Positions 11,701 through 23,700 of a DNA stretch of 64,000 nt are shown here, one piece after another. The stretch is from positions 19,347,047 to 19,411,046 of the forward strand of contig CM067072.1 of NCBI GenBank assembly GCA_033980235.1, read 5' to 3'. How positions within the stretch are numbered: position 1 is the stretch's first letter; every line of letters starts with the position of its first letter. Position numbers and translations under genes: made by a program. This DNA is from Diadema setosum (Eukaryota; Echinodermata; Echinoidea; Diadematoida; Diadematidae). Under the pieces are notes generated by a model. That model saw only the letters and a program-made list of their open reading frames with translations. It was not told the origin of the DNA and searched no databases.

Positions 11701-14700
11701 CTAAGGCGACTGGTATGCCTCCGCCATAATGCATGATTCTCCTAATAGGTCTATGGTACATGTGGACAATGTGTGATTACATTTTCACACAATTGGCAAA
11801 ATATAAAAATGACAAGTTTGTCACAAATGTGTTGAATGTTCACCTTCCTTGACCTACACTGTAGGTTTAATTGGATGAATAGGAGAGCATGTATTTGGGG
11901 ATTTAAGGACTTTAACTTGACTTTGACCCATTCATACATTTATGCATTGAGTAATTTTCAAGGTATGGAGAAATAATGCAATTTCTGTATTGAAAAGTAC
12001 ATTGTTACCATTTTCATCTGGCCTTTGACCCTAAAATTCATAGGATAATCACTGTCAGGCAGAACATGCATAAATATGTAGAAAGAGTCAAGATAACTTG
12101 AGCTACTTCCGAGATATGGAGGAAAAAGTTAGTTCAGCACTTTCCCTTGATCTTTGACCTTTTGACCTTTGAGGCAAAAAAAAAAGAAGAAAGTTTCCAG
12201 AGAATCTCTATTAAGGTTATACATGCATACACCAAGTATGAAAAAAAAATAATCCTGCTGGCATCGCATAAATATGAGGGAAATAGTAAAATTTTGAAGT
12301 GTTGCCCTTGAGCTTTGACCCCTGACCTTTGACCCATGAACCCTAACTTCTCTAGATAATCACTGCCAGTCAGGACATGTATATATACTATGTTCCATGA
12401 AGATACAGTGTACCTTGAACAATTTCCAAGTTATGGAAAAAAAAGTGAAGTTTTAATATTTTTACTTGACCTTTTGACCTTGGACCTTGGACCTCATGAC
12501 CCCAAACTTTCACCAGAGAATCTTAATTGGGTAATATATGTATACACTACGTTTCAAGAAAATATCTTCAGGCATTGCACAGATATGGTGGAAATAGTGA
12601 AATTTTACATATTTGACCTTGGCCTTTGACCTTGAGCATGTGCACCCAAAAGTTGATAGGCACAACTTCACCCCTTAATACACATACTGTACATGCCAAG
12701 TTTCATTAGGATACCTCAAAAGGTTTTTTAGTTACGCTGTCCACAAAATTCATTACGGATGGACGGAAGGACGGACGGACAACCCAAAAAAATAATGCCT
12801 CCGGCAGGAGGCATAAAAATATTACAACCCTGTCTCAAAATCAGAAGATCTAGAACCTAGATTCTAACTTGTCCTAACATTAGAATGTAGTCTAGCTATT
12901 CATATACATATGTAGGTCCTAGATCTAGGCCTAGATCGACCACAGGCTCTACCCTTTAGACCCCTTACATAGAGTGCTAGGTCAAGTCTTAGGTTATTTT
13001 CATCATATTAAATGATAAGTCTATAATTACATTTCTAATAACTTAAGTGCACAGAGTCTAATGTGCATTGCATTGCATTGGGTATTCATGTTGTACCAAA
13101 TACTGTGTTGTTTCCTGCTGGGCTTATCAGGCTAGCACAACATGGTCCTAAGGATAGGTTAGGTGTAGGCCTAAACCAAGTCCTAGGCCTACTGGCACTT
13201 ATGCCACATTACAATAGACTCTCTTTAAAAGTAGTTAGCAGAGATGCAAAGTTAAAAAAATTTTCATGAGTGAGATTTTTTTGTATGACTCGGCATCTCG
13301 GCGCTAAAAATAAACCTCCTCCTAGGTAGATTTGATTTAAACCCGATTTAGACCATAGCTGGACTCTGTAGAATACAAATTAAACCTCAGACTAAAGTGG
13401 GTTTAAACTTAGGTGTTAAAACCCATTTCAAACCCACTTCAGACCCACATATTAAGACCAAACATTGGTTTAAACTCGATTTAAGGTTTTAGCAGAATAC
13501 GGGCCAGAGTTTATTTGTCATGGTTCATGGACTCTTGTATACATAACATCTGGTGACAAAGATGGTTATAGTATCATGCACCACCACCACATTTTCCGGA
13601 AAACCCAGGAGAGCTGCATATTTTGTGGGAACGATGGCTCTCTATCTTACAGATGTTATCTTACCGTGGGTAGCTTAGACGGTGCTGCAGTGAGTGACGA
13701 GCACTGCTGTGCTGTCTTGGTACACAGTCTCATTCACTGAGGGTCAGCAAATCTTTTCTCAATTCCCTACTGGAGAAACTAGTCAGTACGAAAACACTGC
13801 CAAAAGTCTACAAGAGTACTTCAGACCCTAGGAAAGTATCCTAATCGAACACTATAGATTCAGACAGAGATCTCAGGGAGACAGGAAAACTATAAAGCAA
13901 CTTGTAGCAGCCCCCACACTCTTGCTTGCATCTACAAATGTACATGTAATTTTGGGAGTCTGTGTGAAGATCTTTTGAGATCCACTCATAAAGACTGTAA
14001 CCTGAGAATATTTTAACATGTCCTAATGGAAAATGACAAACTTTTTGAGTTGAAAGCGCTAGAAATAGCAGTGCAAATTCAAACGACCATGAATAATGCT
14101 AAGGTTCTGAATACACATTCTACACCGCCAATAGGAGCTCAAAGCAAAACCACTCCAAGTGTTTCACTGTCACCATTGCAAAGGGTTCATAGGAAACCTC
14201 AACACCGTAATCCCAGGAGAAACCTAATTTGGTGAATGTTAACCCGTTGAGGATGAGTCCCGAGTATACTCGGGCAGGTGTCTATGGGAAATGTGTGTTG
14301 TAGCAAAATCAGTCTGTCCTCAACGGGTTAAGATTACTGTTATGCCCCTCAAAAGAGCCACCCTTTGATAGCACCAAAAGCTTAAGATCTTTGTGAAAGT
14401 TTCATTCTGAAAATGTTTCTGGTTTTACAGTAATCTTATTAGGAGCAGCAATGAATGAATCACACTTTAGTAGGGAACTTGACTATCTACACATAACTTA
14501 CATGTCTGAATGTCTCTGGTCTGAAGGCTAGGAGAGTGGAACTAGTCACATACCGTGAGGAGCTTTTCAGTCTGTGAGAAGCCTGGCATGAAGGAAGAAG
14601 ACAATAGAAATATGACATAATGTGAAACCCAGTTGGTATCTTACCCAAATGAGACAATTTAATTTCCATGCAAAATTCAGTGTGAAATTGAAGTGTGGAG

Positions 14701-17700
14701 GTGTGAAATGATATCAGTAGTCAATTGTATACGCAAGCGGCACATTTGCAAAGTGCCACAACAATATTATACTTACTGCAACAACGAATAATGGTGGTGG
14801 CAGTATGAGGAAAAATAATCATGGATGATAAATGCAGACACCAAAAGTTAGAAGTTGAACTGATTTTTTCATTTAAAAATGTATGCAACAACAACAGCAT
14901 CATGTCACTTCACACAATGCATATATATGCAAGCTTGGATATGATTGGTCATCATGTTAACCCATTATAAGGTGAATTTGATCAGGAGTGCTATTAAACA
15001 TCCCCACACAGAGACTGATACCCAAAATTTAACAGCACTGAAGAAGAAATCAATTTTAATTCTAACAAAGTAAAGCTCAGGGCTTTGTAAAAGGCCCAAG
15101 GGATGGGTGATTTGGCCATCCTCTATAATCTCCATGGTTGATAACAAAACAATTTCTAACTTGAAGAAAATCATATAGTTATTAAAATTTCTCACAGTGT
15201 ATTAAAAGGCCTGAGGGATGGGAAGATTTGGTCTTTCTCTACTATCTCAATGGTTGATAACAAAACAATTTCTAACTTGAAGAAAGTCATAGTTACTAAA
15301 ATTTCCACATGTCTTCATAATGAGCAGAGAGAATTAACAAACAATGAGCAATAGATAATTTACTACACGGGTAGGACAATGAATGTTAAATTACTAAGAA
15401 ATAGAGCACTTGAGAATAAACTGTCTTCAGTAGCTTCACATGGAATGCATTCTATCTACTCCTTTGTAAGTGTACTTTTTGGATAAATCAACTGCAAACT
15501 TCAATTATTGTATATGTGAACCTTTTACTGACCAGTAGAGAGGGTATGTTAAGAATTTTTGATTTCACTGTTTTCATGATACAGACAGTAACATCGCATA
15601 CGTATGTTACTGTAAACTAGACATTTAGTTGAAAGTATTTCGACTTATAGGTAAGAGTCCGTCGACACTCTGTATGTAAATGAGGCTTATTGAGGTTCCG
15701 CACGCAGAATCTCCTTCCTGCGCAGGCTGTCTCGTGAATTGCGAAGTTTCAAAGGATTTTGCGCACCTCGTTGCAGACTTGCAGAATGCTTGCATGCAGC
15801 TTTCGCAGTCATCGAAGATGTCAACATGGTAGGGTGAGTTTGATTCACAGTTTTTTTGCTCTTAAATTTGATATAAAATTTGCCCTTATTTGGGGATTTT
15901 AAGGCTATGTAATTCGTCGTTAAACATAATATTTTGAGTGATTATTTACTTGATTTTGAACTTAAAACCTCTGTTCTGCTGGATCCTCACTGGTATAAAA
16001 CTCGGAACACTTTATTTTTTGGTGAATTCGGTAAATGACACACGTGGGAATACATATTTCAAAAATGAAAGAGATGCAAAATTTCTAACATCCTTTAATC
16101 ACGGTTCCAATTTTGACTAAAATGAAATGTGAACCAGAACAGTCAGTCTGCAGAGCGTGTGGATCTCGCACTGAGAACGCACTATGTATGCAAGCTCGAA
16201 ACGGTCATACATCACGTAATGAGCTACTACATCGCTCTTTTGAAATCCTCGTAGTCTGGCTACTACTAACCTATTGAAAACATTTTCATACCAAATGAAA
16301 GGAGAAAAGCAGCTTTTTCATCCCATTGCTATTATAAAGTAAATTTCGAAAAGGAATCTGGGTAAAAAGTGAGCGGAGTTTAATGTTTTCAAAACTAAAT
16401 ACAAGGGTCGGAAAGAAGTGCGGTAAATGAAGGTTAAATGACAATGCATCTCTTCCTTAATGTACTTACAGGGAGCTACATGTTTCTTCTTTCAAAATAT
16501 GGGCAAGTTTAATCATTTAATCTTGTATACCACATGGGATCCAGCAAAGTATGAAAAATCAGGGAGAACTTGCCACTCGACATTACAATTCTGACAAATT
16601 ACAGTGAGTTGGCTCAGTCAGTAGCACGTCTGCCTCACGATCCTAAGGACATGGGTTCGAACCCGAGTCTGGACTGAGCGATGTTGTGTGTAATCATGCC
16701 GTCCCCTCTAGCAAGAGGCAAAACACTCTGTCCCTCGGATAGGACATAAAATGGAGATTCCGTGTATGAGAGAGTCACAACTCATGCATGTGAAAGATCC
16801 CGCTTCATTCATCGCAAAGAGCAGGGTGCTTAACCTGGTGAAGTGGTCCCACCTCATATCCAACTGGACCCAATGGAAGACCAGCTTAGCGTAGCTGAAA
16901 ATGAGCTATCCAGCCCATCTTCTCAGATTGAAATTAACAAACAAGCAAACAATCAACAGCGCATACGAAGACTCTATTTGTGATGTTCATTCCCTACCTT
17001 GTTGCTTATGTAAGGCACTATCTCAGTAAAGGTGGGTGCTGTCCTGACATCACAGGCTTGGCTTTCTCTTCTGTCATCAATGTTGTCTTCTGACAGTTTC
17101 AAGGCCCTCATAGACTCTTGTTGGATATCCTCTTTGCTACCAAGTGCAAAAGACATACAGAGAAAACTAGTAAAGGATAATGCATGTGTACATGTGTATG
17201 TGTGAGTGTGTGTGTGTGTGTGAGTGAGAGACATACACCTGTACACAAATAAATTTCATTAGAGTAAATCTGAACATGATGGAGAACCACCCTTTAGGAA
17301 ACCCCGTGATACCCCCTTAATATCCAAGCACAAGATGCATACTGCTGATAATACTGTATGACTTCCTGAAGTTTTGCTAAACAACATGGCATGATTAATC
17401 TTTCCATTGAAAAAAAAAATTATTTTCTTGTCCCAGTTAACAATTAAACAAACACTGGAAAAGTCGCTATAGTGACAGGTATGCATCCAGCATATCGCAT
17501 TATTCTCCCTAAAGGTCTACAGTCCATTTTGCCAAAGTAGGCACCAATCACAGGATTCGAGTAATTTTGCATCCTGTGCCTTCAAGAATGATTCCTGACA
17601 AGTCAGACTGTGCACTTCAAATGAGAAGATGAAACTGTTAAGTCCTGTCATTGCTACCCACTCAAAACTTGATACAATGTACCCAAGTAAGGCATCTCTT

Positions 17701-20700
17701 CAATAAACTTGTTGTTATTCTAAACATGGATGTGTTAAAAAAGGAGAAGAAACAAGAGTCTCTCCTTTCTACCTATGCTCCATGGTGCTTGGAGCTCCAG
17801 AGCAGCATTTCAGTTAAAGTATGCACCATTCCTCAAGCACAACAAACCAAGTGAGCAGCAGTTTGCTGTCCCATTCAACATTTTTGGCAGTAATTATTCA
17901 GTGTGTAGAGAACAGGACACATAACCAATAACCACTGAAAGAATGCCATTAAACACACAGAAAGATGCACTAGTCAATCATATAATCCAAAAGATTTCAC
18001 ATTCAGGTACTTAACTTGGTGAACAAAATTATGCACAAATGTGCCCAAGATGGTTAAATGTTAACTTTTTATAACATGCTAATATTCTTTTTTTCAGTCC
18101 TGGGTATAGATAACAAGAGGAATTGAAGAAAAACTAAAAGGATTTATTCCATAAACACACTACCAGGAAGTTCTGTACAGGATTTCAATAATTCCTCTGA
18201 AATACAGCTTAAAATTGTTACTATCAAGAACCTGTTCTTTTGGTCTCCATGTAAAATATCTATGGAAGAGTTGCTTCGAGCATGGAACATCAAAGCCAGT
18301 GGAATGCTAAGCACTTCATTGCCATATTATAGAACTAATATATACCAATAACCTAGCTCTTAACTCTTTATGTGCCATGGTGTAAACCCCCTGTGTGCCA
18401 CATTATTCTGAGACAGCAACGTAGTCATGCTTTGGGGAAACATTCTGCTTTTCAAATCTATGTAAGTTAAATACTAGATTTTTGTTACCCTGGTCATGTA
18501 ATAAGCAAAGTTGCCAAGCTTTCCTTTGATGTAAATTGTATGACAGATCTATGATCGTTTTTCTTTTAAATGACCAGTAGCTACATTATTGTAGAGGCAT
18601 GACTTTTGCACACAAAACAGTGCCTGAAACTTACAATTTACTCGCAAATCCAGTTGGGAACACCACTTGATAGCTAATCACCACATAAAATGCGAGCTAC
18701 ATGTGACAGGAATGGAATCGCGAGAAATGCTTTCACTGTACTGTGGCATTTGGCTATTTATCGATTGGTTTGGGCGGCTTTGTGCGTTTAAACAGAATAT
18801 GCGAAGTTGGCACGCCGTCGACTGAGTCGGGCGTGCGAATGGGGCACATGAAGAGTTAAAGAAGATGAAACTTGACATACATGTATGGCAGTTAGATATA
18901 ATTTTTTGCGTATTTCCACAAAGCAATTATCTAATAACATTTGACTTTTATTGATTTTCTTGCCTATGCAATCACTTTTTTGGGTTGTATTCCTGCATTT
19001 TCAATATCCATTCTTTTTTTAATTTTGCTTCAGCATCAGGAAATAGCATCACAAGAAACATACTTAAAAATGTAAATAAGTACATTATATAATTATGTTG
19101 ATGTAGGGCAATTTGTCAATCAGTTGCAAAGTATATTATTGCCATTCACATGCAGAAATGAGCATTACTTCCCCAATGGGATAAACACAAGCAAATGTCT
19201 AACATACATGTGTACATATTTTGATGGACATTTAATATTAAGTTATTGTATTATGACATTTTATCAGTATGTCAGACCCTTAAAATATGGTGTTAAAGGG
19301 CCCCTGATTGGAATGCACCTTCCCCTCAACTCAGCATAACTTGCATGTTCCCTCGCCATGTCTTTTGTTAGTCACATTAATATCACAGAAACATGCAAGT
19401 TATGCTGAGTCGAGGGGAAGGTGCATTCCAATGTCGTTTGTTAAACATTTCAGTACTTTAGCAATGATTGACAGATGAGGTCATCTGAGGAATATTGGAC
19501 CCCGTTTACAGTGCGGGGCCGGGCTCGGCCGCGGCTCGGCCGCGGCCAAGTCCGGCCTCAATTGCGCGGCCGAGCCTCGCAATTTTGTCCGTTTACACTG
19601 CTGGGCTCGGCCGCGCTTTTGATTCAAACCTTTCAATATTTTGTCGTAGTGGCGCTCTGCTTGTAAAAAAACGTAATGTGGTATTGTCTGGTTTTCAGAC
19701 CCTTTGCCAAATGAATTCCGTGGCGACGAAGTCGCCGTTCGGGCAAAGGCCTTTGCCGAAGGAAAGAATCCTTTGCAGGACAAAACCACCTTAAACTATA
19801 CTAGTTTTCCACGTTGAGGGGGTTAATATCGTGAATAGCGAAAGATACATGCAGAGGGTTTGGAAGCCAGACTAAAATTGGCCGCGCAATTGGCCGCGCA
19901 TTTGGCCCAGTTTACGTTTACACCAAGAAGAGGCCGGGCTCGGCCGCGGCTCGGCCGCGGCCGAGACCACCTCCAGAGTGAGGCCAAATGCGAGGCCAAT
20001 TTTGGCCTCGCATGTGGCCTTTTGCGCGTTTACACTGAAGCGGGGCTGGGCTCGGCCGCGGCCGAGCCGCGGCCGAGCCTCGCACTGTAAACGGGGTCTT
20101 GGTTTGGAAGGATTTTTTTGTGGGCATTCCCAAGTAATCTGAAGAAAAATAGAAGAAAAAATAATTAAAAATATATGGAATGTTTCTAGATATTCGTTTC
20201 ACCGCAAAAGTGATGTTGAGGGTATCATAAATCAACACAAATCAACAATCGTCATGCATTTGGATTTCAGGGGCCCTTTAAATTGTGCTGGTAACAAAAA
20301 CCATGATACACTGATGAACACTCACATCGTTGACAACTCTTTGGACTTACCTATCACCTGTAGCAAGCAGCAAAACATATCTAGATGGAACGTGGTGGCT
20401 TGGAAACACAGTAGCAGCATAGTGAACTGCTGCCATTCTTGCTTGAGGCTCAGGCTATGTAAGTGCAATAATTCAAGAAAGAAACATTGTGTATAAATAA
20501 ATATACTACTGCAGTGTTGAAATTTTTGCACATTTCGCGCAACCAGAAATTAGCATGAAAATAAAAGCATGCAAATATTTGTAATTGCCATATGTTCCCA
20601 TATGTACTTACTGTCTTGATTCTGCGGAATCAGAAACACGCGAAACTCTTCTTACCGGGCCGAGCGCGAGAAATTAGTCACACGAAAATATCCACTTTTA

Positions 20701-23700
20701 CAGTATATGGACAAGTGTACCCTATGATTGGCAAATTCTGCATCTAAAGGCCCTGAGTCTATTTGATTGAACACCCCTGGACTTCCTGTTGCTCGTCATT
20801 TTAACATTGCCAACCACACTTGCAATGATGTCAAGGTATGTGTACTACGAACCTGCCTTAACAAGAGAGAGAGAAAGACAATGGTGGAGAAAATCATCTT
20901 CAACCTTGGAACTTTCCAGCCTCATGGGATCAATGCTACATTTTGATCTTTCAAAATTAATCAGTGAACTTTAATTCCGCGAACTTTACACTATGCTCAG
21001 GACTTAATCATCATTTTTCTTATTTCCCTTTTTTCCCTTACCATACTGTGTCATTTTCTTTTTATGACGTCTCTCTCTAGATGCGCTTTTTGCTTACTTT
21101 ACGCTTCTCTTCTTGGACCTTTCTTTTTTTTTTTTTCTTTTGTGACGCCATGCATTTTGTTTTTTGTTTTGTCTATTGTTTGTTTAATTTTCTAAGGCAT
21201 CTTCCTTACTTTCTTTTATTACGTCACGCGCGCATTACTTTAATACACGCCTAGGTTTTCTTGCGTCATAACATTCGCACTTTATTGCTTTAAATTGCGC
21301 ATCTTTTCTTTCTTCCTTGTGGCATCATTCCCTAGCGCTTATACCTTGCGTCCAGCAAGCCTTTTGTTATTATTATTTGTATCTTGGATCAAATTGTTTA
21401 TGTTCAGACTTACTTTGATAAAGGTCTTTGACCGAAACGTCAGTTTCAATTTTTTGGCTCCTGCGGTGTTTATATGACTGTTTTTACTCTTGATATCTAT
21501 TTACTACAAACCGACACAGAACTTGCATATTTTGATATACACCTGTATTACATGGAATATCTATGTGTTTGTGGGTATTCATTGTTCAGTTGTCCATTAG
21601 GATGATGCTATTACTTAAGAGGAAATTCACTCCAAAAATAAATTAACTTCAAAAGAAAGAGAGCTAGAACTATCACTCAATGTGATTAATACCCCCCACC
21701 TAACACTGAGGGAGTTGGCTCAACCAGCAATAATATTGCATGATTTTTATCTAAAAGAATGTTACCATGATGGTAATGGTTCAACATTGAATAAATATGT
21801 GATTTGCTCATTTAAAAATTATATTAGTTACATGTACATCTCAAGTCAAGTGCTCAACTAGAAATGTTGCTATGGCGACTGGTATGCCTCCGCCATAATG
21901 CATGATTCTCCTAATAGGTCTAGATGGTACATGTGGACAATGTGTGATTACATGTTCACAAAATTGGCAAAATATTAAAATGACATGTTTGTCAAAAATG
22001 TGTTGAATGTTCACCTTCCTTGACCTAGGTTTAATTGGATGAATAAGAGAGCATGTATTTGGGGATTTTAGGACTTTTACTTGACTTTGACCCTTTCATA
22101 AGTTTATGCATTGAGTAATTTTCAAGGTATGGAGAAAAAGTGCAATTTCTGTATTGAATAGCAAATTGTTAGCATTTTCATCTGGCCTTTGACCCTAAAA
22201 TTCATAAGATAATCACTGTCAGGCAGAACATGCATAAATATGTAGTACGTTTCAAAATAACTTGAGCCACTTCCGAGATATGGAGGAAAAAGTTAGTTCA
22301 GCACTTTCACTTGATCTTTGACCTTTTGACCTTTGAGGCAAAAAAAAAAAAGAAAAAAACTAGATATATCGCTACGGCGACTGATATGCCTCCGCCATCA
22401 TGCATGGTTCTCCTAATAGGTCTATAGTACAATGTCTTGACAATGTGTGATGACAGTTTCACACAATTGGCAAAATATTAAAATGACAGGTTTGCCACAA
22501 ATGTGCTGAATGTTCACTTTCCTAGAAATAGGTTCAATTGGATGAATTATTCAAATGTCAGAGTGCAGGTATTTGGGGAACTAATGATTTCTACTTGACT
22601 TTTGACCCTTTTATAAGTTTATGCTTTGAGTAATTTTCAAGGTATTGAGAAAAAGTATAATTTCAGTATCAAATGGGAAAATAGCATTCTATCTAAACCT
22701 GGTCTTTGACCGTTGACCTCACAGTTCCACAGAGAATCACTGTTAGGTAGAACATGCATAAATATGTAAGTTTCATGATGATACCTTGAGTTACTTTCGA
22801 GATATGGAGGAAAAAGTGCAATTTAGCACTTTCACTTGACCTTTGACCTTTGACCTTTTGGCAAGAAACTTCCCAAAAAATATATATTGGGTAATACATG
22901 CCATACATCCAGTTTAAAAAAAAAAAAAAAACCTTCAGGCATATTGCATTTTAAGGAAAGTAGTGATATTTTGAGGAGTTGACCTTGACCTTTGACCCCC
23001 CTGACCTTTGACCCATGACCCCCAACTTCCCTAGATAATCACTGCCCATCGGTACAAGCATATATACTAAGTTCTATGAAGATACCTTGAACCATCTGCG
23101 AGATATGGAGAAATATGTGGAATTTCAATTTTTTTTTCACAAAATAACCTGTGACCTTTGACCTTTGACCCTGTGACCCTAAAATCCACACAAAGTATTA
23201 TCCCCCAAGGATATACCCTCATACCAAGTTTGATGTAAAACCACCACACGGTTCTTGAGATATCGACAAAAACAAAACGGGACGGACGGACGGACGGACG
23301 GACGGACGGACGGACGGACGGACGGACGACCCGAAAACATAATGCCTCCGGCCACTTCGTTGCGGAGGCATAAAAACTTTCCAGAGAATCTCTATTAGGT
23401 TATACATGCATACACCAAGTGTAAAAAAAAATAATCCTGCTGGCATTGCATAAACATGAGGGAAATGGTAAATTTTTGAAGTGTTGCCCTTGACCTTTGA
23501 CCCCTGACCTTTGACTCCATGAACCCTACATTATCTAGATAATCACTGCAAGTCAGTACATGTATATATAGTTTATTATGTTCCATGAAGATACCTTGAA
23601 CAATTTCCAAGGTACGGAGAAAAAAGTGAAGTTTTAATATTTTTACTTGACCTTTTGACCTTTGACCTTTGACCTCATGACCCCAAACTTTCACCAGAGA

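Noticed and set aside
16600..16680. tRNA gene
   Set aside because: The B-box is good, but the acceptor stem fails and the sequence continues into a SINE body, so it is not a standalone tRNA.
19481..20238. Overlapping Arg/Pro/Ala-rich ORFs
   Set aside because: They arise from the GGCTCGGCCGCGGC repeats of a nested non-coding element; no start, splice or domain support.
23281..23330. CRISPR-like or regulatory tandem array
   Set aside because: It is a pure GACG microsatellite within family A; there are no spacers, and this is eukaryotic DNA.
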